From Acidobacteriaceae bacterium (lineage in GTDB: Bacteria > Acidobacteriota > Terriglobia > Terriglobales > Acidobacteriaceae), in contig JAOAPJ010000244.1 of assembly GCA_025462805.1 (NCBI GenBank), forward strand, positions 1 to 5,163: a stretch of 5,163 bases of DNA. The letters are read 5' to 3'. Position numbers and translations under genes: made by a program. Shown in pieces: positions 1 through 5,163 of the stretch (the stretch's first letter is position 1; each line of letters starts with the position of its first letter). The notes under the pieces are model-generated. The model was given only the letters and a program-made list of their open reading frames with translations. It made no database searches and was not told the origin of the DNA.

Positions 1-411
1 TCACCGCTGCTGCCCGGCCTCACCGATACCGGCCCCGCCCTGAACCGCATGGCTGAACTGGCGCGGGAGGCGCACGCCTGCTTCCTGCACGCGAATCCGC
101 TCTTCCTGAAGCCCTGCTCCAAGGAGATCTATCTGTCCTTTATCCGCGAGCACTTCCCCAAGCTCGAGCCGATGTACCGCACCCGCTACGAGACTGACGC
201 GTTCGTCCCCAAGGCCTATGCCGAACGCTGCCGTGAACTGCTGAAGGCAGCGTGCCGGAAGCATGGCCTCGGCCAGCGGCGGGACGATGCGCTGCTGACG
301 CGCGATGTTGGCGTACCGCCCGCTCTGCGCCAGCAGGAGAGCCAGCTCTTCCCTGCATCCGCGCTGACTGCGGTGCCACGCAAGCCTCCCCAGCCGGCCG
401 CAATGGGGTAG
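1..411 (+). CDS. SPL-like radical SAM protein, C-terminal part (5' truncated by window edge)
   Basis: The reading frame is open from base 1 and ends at TAG 409-411, so only the last 136 residues are present and the start lies to the left. The fragment opens with SPLLPGLTD, which matches the late 'LPGLTD' strand-loop of the radical SAM barrel in spore-photoproduct-lyase-like (SplB-related) proteins. It then has a helix and the segment ANPLFLKPCSKEIYLSFI, followed by a helical EHFP...Y..RYE..AFVPKAYAERC region, a pattern I recall from the C-termini of these proteins. The [4Fe-4S] CxxxCxxC motif would lie upstream, so catalytic competence cannot be judged. Family members are presumed iron-sulfur, S-adenosylmethionine-cleaving enzymes, mostly without known substrate. 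The last ~45 residues are a Pro/Ala/Gln-rich tail that looks non-conserved. The gene converges on the methyltransferase gene to its right. The family call is fairly sure; the function is unknown. Confidence 0.75.
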   Translation, partial: SPLLPGLTDTGPALNRMAELAREAHACFLHANPLFLKPCSKEIYLSFIREHFPKLEPMYRTRYETDAFVPKAYAERCRELLKAACRKHGLGQRRDDALLTRDVGVPPALRQQESQLFPASALTAVPRKPPQPAAMG

Positions 412-450
412 CCGTGAGGCCGCACTCAGGCGCGAAGACGGGCATTAACT

Positions 451-487
451 CTGCTCCCCTTCACAACCGCCGCGTGGTTCGGAGCAG
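451..487. other. Possible stem-loop between convergent genes
   Basis: A 7-bp perfect inverted repeat, CTGCTCC (451-457) and GGAGCAG (481-487), encloses a smaller AACC (465-468) / GGTT (476-479) repeat, so a two-part hairpin can be drawn on either strand. It lies in the 94-bp gap (412-505) between two convergent genes, where a bidirectional terminator would be expected. There is no T-run after the stem on either strand, so it does not fit a classical intrinsic terminator. A perfect GC palindrome, GCGCCGGCGC (497-506), touches the methyltransferase stop codon. The rest of the gap shows nothing recognisable. Confidence 0.3.
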
Positions 488-505
488 CGGCGACTCGCGC
501 CGGCG

Positions 506-1159
506 CTAGCGGGTCACAATGACTTCGTACAGATTGTCCTTAGCAAGGAAGAACTTGCAGCCGGCGTAGCGCTCGAACGTCTTTTCTATCCCGCGGTTGG
601 TGAAAGAGCGCCGGATGGGGATACGCGCGCTCTCCTGCGCGTCGATCGCATCCGTCTCGCTCACGTGATAACGCGCGTAAACCACGTTGTCACCCGTCTT
701 TTTGTTGTGAAACAGCGCCAGCACCTTGCCGCCCGGCTTCATTGAGGAATGCAGGCGATCCACCGTAGGCTGTACCAGCGCATCCGGAAGATAGTCGAGC
801 GTGGTCCACAGCAGAACCGCATCGAACTCGCGGCCGGAGAAGTCGAGGTTCTCATCGAGGAATCCCTCGACATCGAAGACCGGGTCGCCGCCGTCTTCCG
901 GCTTCTTCATCCAGCGCGAGTGTTGCGCCTCGGGCACCAGGTCGGCCATATAGACGCTGTGTCCCGCGTTGGTCAGTAGGTTAATGTTGGTGGGTGACGT
1001 CGGCCCGATGTCCAGGATGCGCAGGCCGCTCTCCGTCAGCAACTGCTTCTTCAAGGCCGACCAGCCGCTGGAATGCCGAGGAATGCGCGGCCCGCTCAGC
1101 ACTGTGGGTGAACTGGACTGGACTTCTTCCTTGGCTCGCTGGAACGGGTTCTTGAACAC
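506..1159 (-). CDS. Class I SAM-dependent methyltransferase
   Basis: A 217-residue protein with a Rossmann-type methyltransferase core. Motif I is ILDIGPTSPTN (residues 48-58), with D50 and G52 in the usual place. MADLVPE (71-77) puts acidic D73 at the end of strand 2, where SAM ribose is normally bound. FDAVLLWTTLDYLPD (112-126) matches strand 4 and the following helix, and MKPGGKVLALFH (140-151) is the typical post-motif III 'LkPGG' strand. Motif I has PTSP where most families have the second and third glycines of GxGxG, so it is a divergent member. The basic N-terminus (MFKNPFQRAK) has no signal peptide, so the enzyme is cytoplasmic. The start is GTG at 1159; an in-frame TAG lies three codons upstream, and AGGAGA (1172-1177) is a somewhat distant ribosome binding site, 12 nt away. 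It lies 74 bp downstream of the bactofilin on the same strand and is probably co-transcribed. The substrate cannot be told from sequence. Confidence 0.85.
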   Translation of the reverse strand: MFKNPFQRAKEEVQSSSPTVLSGPRIPRHSSGWSALKKQLLTESGLRILDIGPTSPTNINLLTNAGHSVYMADLVPEAQHSRWMKKPEDGGDPVFDVEGFLDENLDFSGREFDAVLLWTTLDYLPDALVQPTVDRLHSSMKPGGKVLALFHNKKTGDNVVYARYHVSETDAIDAQESARIPIRRSFTNRGIEKTFERYAGCKFFLAKDNLYEVIVTR

Positions 1160-1171
1160 GTGGGGCTATCG

Positions 1172-1177
1172 TCTCCT
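1172..1177 (-). promoter_or_regulatory. Ribosome binding site of the methyltransferase (long spacing)
   Basis: The minus strand reads AGGAGA here, 12 nt before the GTG codon at 1159. This is longer than the usual 5-9 nt. An in-frame stop at 1166-1168 rules out a longer protein, and no better start with its own Shine-Dalgarno is seen inside the first 20 codons, so GTG 1159 is kept. Confidence 0.5.
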
Positions 1178-1185
1178 GGGCGCTG

Positions 1186-1203
1186 CTCTCAGTGTCTCTC
1201 AGT
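1186..1203. repeat. Tandem 8-bp direct repeat, 10-bp period
   Basis: CTCTCAGT occurs at 1186-1193 and again at 1196-1203 (ACTGAGAG on the minus strand). The two copies start 10 bp apart, one helical turn, inside the 74-bp gap between the bactofilin stop and the methyltransferase start. It could be a small regulatory site or a chance duplication. No function is claimed. Confidence 0.35.
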
Positions 1204-1233
1204 TTTCGGAGCAACGTGCAGTGCGAACGCTGA

Positions 1234-1599
1234 TTACTTGCCGGGCGCCTGCTGCTTCGCCGATGCGCCCTGAACCAGGTCCACCTTCCCTTTAAAGTTC
1301 GCGTTCTCTTCAATCGAGAGCCGCGCTGCAGTCAAATCGCCGTTCAGGGTTGAACCTTGGCGCAATTCGACCTTGCCGCTCGCACGTACATCTCCCTGCA
1401 ATGTTCCCACCACAATGACGTCCCGCGCCGAGACATTCGCGGATACCTTTGCGGTCTGCCCGATGGTCAGCCGGCTCTCCGTGAGCGTGATGGTCCCTTC
1501 GACCACTCCGTCCACAATCAGATCTTCGCTTCCATTCACTTCGCCACGGATCTGCACCGATTTGCCGATCACTGCTGCGCCGGACTCGCCTGCCGCCAT
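1234..1599 (-). CDS. Bactofilin (polymer-forming cytoskeletal protein)
   Basis: A 121-residue protein, within the usual size of small bactofilins. Residues ~9-108 are the bactofilin domain (DUF583 type), a right-handed beta-helix built from short repeats. Visible rungs include IGKSVQIRGEV, DLIVDGVVEG, RLTIGQTAKVSANV, DVIVVGTLQGDV and KVELRQGSTLNGDL. The 'dL.vdG.veG.i' element and recurring G-D/G-x-V turns are family hallmarks. Short flexible ends flank it, with a Lys/Gln/Ala tail (QGASAKQQAPGK). Bactofilins polymerise without nucleotide and scaffold cell-shape, stalk, motility or chromosome-organising complexes at the cytoplasmic face. The ATG at 1599 is chosen because AAGGA lies 10 nt upstream and the domain begins directly after it. 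The frame stays open to 1725, but the extra 42 residues are unlike bactofilin and would cover the promoter. It is followed by the methyltransferase and divergent from the secreted LolA-like gene. The family assignment is firm; the cellular role is not known. Confidence 0.93.
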   Translation of the reverse strand: MAAGESGAAVIGKSVQIRGEVNGSEDLIVDGVVEGTITLTESRLTIGQTAKVSANVSARDVIVVGTLQGDVRASGKVELRQGSTLNGDLTAARLSIEENANFKGKVDLVQGASAKQQAPGK

Positions 1600-1609
1600 G
1601 ATTAACCTG

Positions 1610-1614
1610 TCCTT
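1610..1614 (-). promoter_or_regulatory. Ribosome binding site of the bactofilin
   Basis: The minus strand reads AAGGA, 10 nt before ATG 1599. This supports the internal start over the longer open frame that reaches 1725. Confidence 0.6.
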
Positions 1615-1659
1615 ACGAGAGTTCGCCACTACACTGCCGCGGCGTTCCGTTCTGAGCGC

Positions 1660-1689
1660 ACTATACGCAACCCTGCAACTGCGCTGCAA
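1660..1689 (-). promoter_or_regulatory. Putative sigma-70-type promoter of the bactofilin operon
   Basis: On the minus strand TTGCAG (1689-1684) and TATAGT (1665-1660) are separated by 18 bp. The -10 matches consensus in five of six bases, while the -35 matches only its first three. Transcription would start near 1653, giving a leader of about 54 nt before the bactofilin ATG. The -35 overlaps the first of two GTTGCAG direct repeats. This was judged by eye; acidobacterial promoter consensus is poorly known. Confidence 0.4.
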
Positions 1690-1690
1690 C
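1673..1690. repeat. GTTGCAG direct repeats with 11-bp period over the -35 region
   Basis: CTGCAAC on the + strand (GTTGCAG on the minus strand) occurs at 1673-1679 and 1684-1690. The start-to-start distance is 11 bp, one helical turn, and one copy overlaps the proposed -35 box of the bactofilin promoter. The placement fits a small activator or repressor site, but with 7-bp units chance cannot be excluded. Confidence 0.35.
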
Positions 1691-1766
1691 TCTACACACT
1701 TCCGAAAGCGCCAAACTAGCGTCAAAGAAAATGTTGCCTGCTACCCTTGCGCTGGAAGCACCCGTC

Positions 1767-1804
1767 CACGCAGATGCGTCTTTCCCAACACGCCGAGGCG
1801 TCTT
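1767..1804. promoter_or_regulatory. Two tandem palindromic operator-like elements (ACGCnGAnGCGT)
   Basis: The perfect inverted repeats ACGCAGATGCGT (1768-1779) and ACGCCGAGGCGT (1790-1801) sit in the leader or promoter region of the secreted protein gene. Their centres are 22 bp apart, about two helical turns. The identity extends outside the palindromes, with C before and CTT after each, so 14 of 16 bases agree (1767-1782 against 1789-1804). The two differences are paired: A/T in the first copy becomes C/G in the second, which keeps the symmetry. This is what a dimeric DNA-binding protein's double operator looks like. The two-base centre GA makes RNA hairpins weak, leaving 4-bp stems with tetraloops. 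The second copy ends seven bases before the AGGAG ribosome binding site, so binding could block transcription or early elongation. The regulator is unknown. Confidence 0.5.
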
Positions 1805-1810
1805 CTGTTT

Positions 1811-1815
1811 AGGAG
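1811..1815 (+). promoter_or_regulatory. Ribosome binding site that decides a TTG start
   Basis: AGGAG lies 7 nt before TTG 1823, the codon that begins the frame with a signal peptide. An out-of-frame ATG at 1819 is only 3 nt from AGGAG, too close for efficient initiation, and opens an 89-codon frame with no protein-like features. Spacing and protein quality both favour the TTG. Confidence 0.7.
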
Positions 1816-1822
1816 AGAATGC

Positions 1823-2662
1823 TTGACCGGAGTCGCGATTCAAGATCGAACGTTCTTCGCACTGACATTGCTATTGGTTATTCTGATCCCAGCGCGCCTT
1901 CCGGCCCAGGAACCACCGGGCGATCCGGTTGCACTGGTGCGTGCCGCCTCCTGGAACGAACTGCATGCTTCCAGCAGCGGCCATCCCTTCCGCTTCCGCC
2001 TGCGCAAGCAGGACGAGAACGGCGCGACGACCAAGGACATCATCGAGACCAAGGATGGCGACGTGGCTCGGCTGGTGGCCGTGAATGATCAGCCGCTCAC
2101 CCCGGACAGGGTGAAGGCCGAGCGGGCAAGACTGGACAATCTCCTGGCGCATCCCGAACTGCAGGCCCGTCGCCATAAAAGGGAGCAGGAGGACGGCAGT
2201 CGTTCGAACGAGATGATCCGGCTGCTGCCCGACGCCTTCCTCTACACCTACCGCGGCATCGTGAACACCGCGAACGGACCCGCATACCGTCTCAGCTTCG
2301 AACCCAACCAGAGGTTCATCCCGCCCGACCGCGAGGCGCAGGTCTACCACGGCATGGCGGGCGAGCTATGGATCAATTGCGCAGAGAAGCGCATGGCCAG
2401 GCTGGATGCGCACCTCATCTCCGATGTGGACTTCGGCTGGGGCATCGTCGGCCGCCTCTTCAAGGGCGGCACTATCCTGGTCGAGCAGCAGGACGTCGGC
2501 AATGGCCACTGGGAGTCCACGCATCTGAAGCTGAACCTTACCGGCAAGATCCTCATGTTGAAGAGCCTGGTGATCCGGTCCACGGAAGACGGCTCGGAGT
2601 ACAAGCCGGTGAGCAATAACGTCACCTACAAAGAAGCGATTCAGATGCTGGAAAGCGAGTAG
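1823..2662 (+). CDS. Exported LolA-like protein of unknown function
   Basis: A 279-residue protein with an N-terminal signal peptide: R9, a hydrophobic core FFALTLLLVILIP (11-23) and a probable cleavage after A28 (ARLPA|QEPP). There is no lipobox cysteine. The mature part starts with a helix (DPVALVRAASWNEL), then an extended strand region, a charged helical stretch (94-128) and a beta-rich half (135-255). The beta-rich half contains FLYTYRGI, YRLSFEPN, GELWINCAEKRMARLDAHL and GWGIVGRLFKGGTILVEQQ. The order 'GxLWI...R..R....G.G..G.L.KGG....QQ' followed by a C-terminal 'Y.PVSNNVTYKEAIQMLES' resembles uncharacterised acidobacterial exported proteins, whose fold I infer to be LolA/LppX-like, meaning a curved sheet that could hold a lipid. 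The role is unknown. The start is TTG 1823 with AGGAG 7 nt upstream. The frame is open back to 1373, but that extension runs antisense through the bactofilin gene and would bury the signal peptide. It converges on the TonB receptor gene, with stop codons 28 bp apart. Confidence 0.8.
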   Translation: MTGVAIQDRTFFALTLLLVILIPARLPAQEPPGDPVALVRAASWNELHASSSGHPFRFRLRKQDENGATTKDIIETKDGDVARLVAVNDQPLTPDRVKAERARLDNLLAHPELQARRHKREQEDGSRSNEMIRLLPDAFLYTYRGIVNTANGPAYRLSFEPNQRFIPPDREAQVYHGMAGELWINCAEKRMARLDAHLISDVDFGWGIVGRLFKGGTILVEQQDVGNGHWESTHLKLNLTGKILMLKSLVIRSTEDGSEYKPVSNNVTYKEAIQMLESE

Positions 2663-2690
2663 GAGCACACCGCCATCTGTCTCATCAGCG

Positions 2691-5163
2691 CTATTTTTTA
2701 CTGTGTCCGATAGCGAAGCGCAGCCCGCTGCGGAAGGTGAACGGCAGCGATGGATATCCGATCGGGCCGATGTGCTGACTGCTGGTCAGGTTATCGAGCT
2801 GGGCATACACTGCCAGCCACGGCCGCACCGCATAGCTTCCGCCGAGGTCGATCTTCGCGTACGCCGAGTCGAGATTGCGATTCGGCAGCAGCAGTGAATT
2901 GTCGCCTGCCAGGCTCAAAAATGAGCTGAGGAAGGTCGAATCGTCGCTGCGGCTGGCGAAGCTCCCCTGCACCTGCCCAAACCACTTGTTCGATGTATAC
3001 GTCACACCCACAAACCCCACATGCGGTGCTCGACGAAAGGGGCGTGCGCCGATCAGCGGCGAGTTGATGCCGATCGGCACGCCCGGGATGAATGGGTTCT
3101 CCTGCGGCCCGATCGCATCCGAGGAGAACGAACGTTGTACCACTGCATCGGTGTAGGTGTAGCCTCCGCGCGCGAACCAATGCGACGTGATCTGCGATTG
3201 CATCTCCACCTCGGCCCCCTGCGCGCGGAAGGCGAGCGAGTTCACGTTTGCGCCCCCAAACGCATTGTTTACCGCAGTGGCGACGCTCTGGCTCACACCC
3301 AGCAGCGGCAATGTCGTGCCGCTGACGAACTCAATCTGATTGCCAAATTCATTGTGGAAGTAGGTCGCAGTGAACAGCAGACGCTGCGTGAAGAAGCTCT
3401 GCTCCACCCCGCCGTCATAGCTGCGGCTCGTCTGACCGCCGATCGGCGGCACGCCAAACTGTGAGACCAGGTTGCCGTACCCATACTGCGCCAGGATTCC
3501 TCTGAGCGAAGCGATCTGCGAGTTCAGGTCCGGCTCCTGTACGCCTTTGGAGAAGTTGAAACGCAGCTTGGTCCCATGGGCGATTCCCCGTCCGGGCCGT
3601 ACCGGAAAGTACGCCAGCCCAATGCGCGGCTGGCCCACCGTGCCATAGATCTGATTCTTCTCGACATCCCCACTCAGCGTGTAGAAGAGCCGGTTCTTGA
3701 AGTCGCCCGCGAACTGACCGATGTAGTCGTAGTTGGTGCGCTCCAATTGCTGCGCGATGGCAAAGGAGGGATTGTTGTAGCTGCCGCGCTCGTTCAGGTA
3801 GCGAAAGCCCAGCAACCCGCTCAGGTGCGGCGTGATGCGATAGTCGCTTTGGAAGTAGAGCTGGTCGCGATTATTTGCCGAGTCGCTCCGGTTGGGATAC
3901 ACGCCGCCGAACGCCGCGCCGTAGTTCATCAACACCTGGCCCGTCGCCGTGTAGCCATTCCCTCCGCGAATCAGAACCGGCAGTCCGTAGTAGTTGGTGT
4001 AGGCAGACGTGCCGGTTCCAACCGTGATCGGTACGCCCGCCGGATACCATTGCGCTGTCTGCTCCCGCTTGCGCGTCAGCCCATAGCGCACCAGGTTATG
4101 CCAGGCGTCGGTAGTCTGGTTCTCCAACGTGCCGGAGAGATACAGGTTCTGGTCGCTCTGCTTGCCGTCATTCGTGAGCGCGTAGAAGTTATAAGGTCCC
4201 GGCAGTCCAACCGCGGCATCGGCGTTGCGTGCCGTCGCCCGCAGCGAGGTCGAACTGCCGAGCGCATAGCCCAGATTCACCACCTCTGTATTCAGGTGAT
4301 ACTCGTCCTGGGGCAGCGCATTCGAGGAGCGCAGCGCAGAGAAGCCGGTGTAGTAATCGAGCTTGCGCCACGTTCCCCCAACCTGCACCTGGTTGCGATA
4401 GGTGTGAAAGTTGCCGCCATCACCCTCGTACAGCAGCGAGGGAAACGACGTTGTGCCCTGTGGAGTTCTCAGGTTCACCACACCGGCTGCCGCATCGGAT
4501 CCGTACAGGGTGCTGTTCGCACCGCGATAGATCTCGAAGTCCTGAATGCCGGTTGTAGCCAGGCTGCTGTAGTCGAAGATGCCGCCGATGTTCTCGATCG
4601 GCACGCCGTCCAGCACCACGCGGTTCGCCGTGGAGGATCCGCCGCGTACGAATAACGACGTCAATCCGCCATACATCCCCTGCTGGACCACGAAGGTCCC
4701 GGGTGACTGACGCAGCGCATCGCTCAGAATGGCGCGGTTGCGGAAATCCGGTGCGGGCACTGAGCTAATAGCACCGCTCACCTGCGCCTGCGGTGTCGGT
4801 ATGCCGGTCGCCGTCACCACCACGCGCTCGTTCACACGCGCGGGCTCCAGCACGACATCCTCCTGGCGGGAGCCGAGCGTCCCGGCGTAGAAGCCAGGCG
4901 TCATGATCTCGCGAAATGTGTCGCTGACCACGAGCACGTAGAAGTGGCCGGACACGCCGGTGTGCAGGCTATAGGTGCCGTCCCCGCCGCTGCGCCCCCT
5001 GGCTACAACTTTTCCCGCGCGCACCAGGGCCAGCTCAGCACCCCGCACCGGTACCCCCAGCGGGTCGGTCACACGCCCGTGGACCTCTGCCGCGAATCCG
5101 ACAGAGGCGCTGGCCACCCCAATCAATGCGAAATACGTGGCTCTGCGCCATCTGCGCAGGTGT
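2691..5163 (-). CDS. TonB-dependent outer-membrane receptor, BtuB-like plug, CarboxypepD_reg N-domain (N-terminus cut by window edge)
   Basis: At least 811 residues run from the TTG at 5126 to TAG 2693-2691. Codons upstream of 5126 encode basic residues (HLRRWRRATYFA) that complete a signal peptide with LIGVASASVGFAA, so the true start lies beyond the right edge. Counting from 5126, residues ~14-95 are a carboxypeptidase-regulatory-like beta-sandwich (VHGRVTDPLGVPVRGAEL, GDGTYSL). RVVVTATG (101-108) fits a TonB box. Residues ~112-220 are the plug, with LFVRGG, NRVVLDGVPIEN and the BtuB-type IQDFEIYRGANSTLYGSDAAAGVVNL. Residues ~225-811 are the 22-strand barrel, rich in Y/F/N and ending in FRSGLRFAIG plus a short HSKK tail. 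Such receptors import scarce ligands through the outer membrane with TonB-ExbBD energy; BtuB itself takes up cobalamin. No substrate-specific neighbour or riboswitch is visible here, so the ligand is open. The family call is very sure. Confidence 0.93.
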   Translation of the reverse strand, partial: HLRRWRRATYFALIGVASASVGFAAEVHGRVTDPLGVPVRGAELALVRAGKVVARGRSGGDGTYSLHTGVSGHFYVLVVSDTFREIMTPGFYAGTLGSRQEDVVLEPARVNERVVVTATGIPTPQAQVSGAISSVPAPDFRNRAILSDALRQSPGTFVVQQGMYGGLTSLFVRGGSSTANRVVLDGVPIENIGGIFDYSSLATTGIQDFEIYRGANSTLYGSDAAAGVVNLRTPQGTTSFPSLLYEGDGGNFHTYRNQVQVGGTWRKLDYYTGFSALRSSNALPQDEYHLNTEVVNLGYALGSSTSLRATARNADAAVGLPGPYNFYALTNDGKQSDQNLYLSGTLENQTTDAWHNLVRYGLTRKREQTAQWYPAGVPITVGTGTSAYTNYYGLPVLIRGGNGYTATGQVLMNYGAAFGGVYPNRSDSANNRDQLYFQSDYRITPHLSGLLGFRYLNERGSYNNPSFAIAQQLERTNYDYIGQFAGDFKNRLFYTLSGDVEKNQIYGTVGQPRIGLAYFPVRPGRGIAHGTKLRFNFSKGVQEPDLNSQIASLRGILAQYGYGNLVSQFGVPPIGGQTSRSYDGGVEQSFFTQRLLFTATYFHNEFGNQIEFVSGTTLPLLGVSQSVATAVNNAFGGANVNSLAFRAQGAEVEMQSQITSHWFARGGYTYTDAVVQRSFSSDAIGPQENPFIPGVPIGINSPLIGARPFRRAPHVGFVGVTYTSNKWFGQVQGSFASRSDDSTFLSSFLSLAGDNSLLLPNRNLDSAYAKIDLGGSYAVRPWLAVYAQLDNLTSSQHIGPIGYPSLPFTFRSGLRFAIGHSKK

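Noticed and set aside
252..509. Small + strand frame (85 codons) overlapping the radical SAM tail and the gap
   Set aside because: It overlaps the real frame, is Arg/Ala/Pro-rich with no motifs, and has no clear ribosome binding site. It is a GC-rich shadow frame.
1600..1725. Upstream extension of the bactofilin by 42 residues
   Set aside because: The added residues do not look like bactofilin, they would overlap the promoter, and AAGGA precedes the internal ATG at 1599.
1373..1822. N-terminal extension of the exported protein by 150 residues
   Set aside because: It runs antisense through most of the bactofilin and the whole intergenic region, is rich in Ser/Thr/Arg, and would bury the signal peptide. 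TTG 1823 with a well-placed AGGAG is the better start.
2687..2715. Possible terminator between the convergent LolA-like and TonB receptor genes (AGCGCT followed by T6; CGCTAT paired with ATAGCG)
   Set aside because: The six-base palindrome has no loop and the CGCTAT/ATAGCG stem is short, with a 15-nt loop lying inside the receptor's coding end. The T-run encodes the C-terminal lysines on the minus strand, so no terminator is called.
3576..4655. Open frame of 359 codons on the + strand inside the TonB receptor gene
   Set aside because: It is fully antisense to the receptor, whose plug and barrel motifs are unmistakable. The + frame gives Arg/Val/Ile/Ala-rich protein without motifs, as expected from the complement of a GC-rich gene.
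1..5163. Mobile element, CRISPR array, toxin-antitoxin or defence system
   Set aside because: No transposase, integrase, regularly spaced repeats or paired small genes were seen on either strand. All substantial coding is accounted for by the five genes described.

Overview
The window is GC-rich and reads as ordinary chromosome of a Gram-negative soil-type bacterium, most likely Acidobacteriota (Terriglobia). The pointers are a TonB-dependent receptor with an N-terminal carboxypeptidase-regulatory-like domain, an exported LolA-like protein of a type I associate with acidobacterial genomes, and a small bactofilin. The phylum is inferred from gene content, not from a marker gene. No tRNA, rRNA, CRISPR array, IS element or phage gene is visible.

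Layout from left to right. (1) The C-terminal end of an SPL-like radical SAM protein on the + strand (1-411, cut by the left edge). (2) A 94-bp convergent gap with a possible stem-loop. (3) A minus-strand pair, bactofilin (1599 to 1234) followed by a class I SAM-dependent methyltransferase (1159 to 506), 74 bp apart and probably co-transcribed. (4) A 223-bp divergent control region (1600-1822). It holds a plausible sigma-70-type promoter for the bactofilin and, next to the ribosome binding site of the rightward gene, two tandem near-identical 12-bp palindromes. (5) A secreted LolA-like protein on the + strand (1823-2662) that starts at TTG. (6) After a 28-bp convergent gap, a large BtuB-like TonB-dependent outer-membrane receptor on the minus strand (2691 to beyond 5163, N-terminus cut by the right edge).

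The genes suggest cell-envelope functions: a cytoskeletal polymer, a periplasmic or outer-membrane-associated protein and an outer-membrane transporter. Nothing in the sequence shows that they form one pathway. The most distinctive signal is the palindrome pair at 1767-1804, whose two copies differ only by a paired, symmetry-preserving change. I see no convincing case for a new multi-gene system here.
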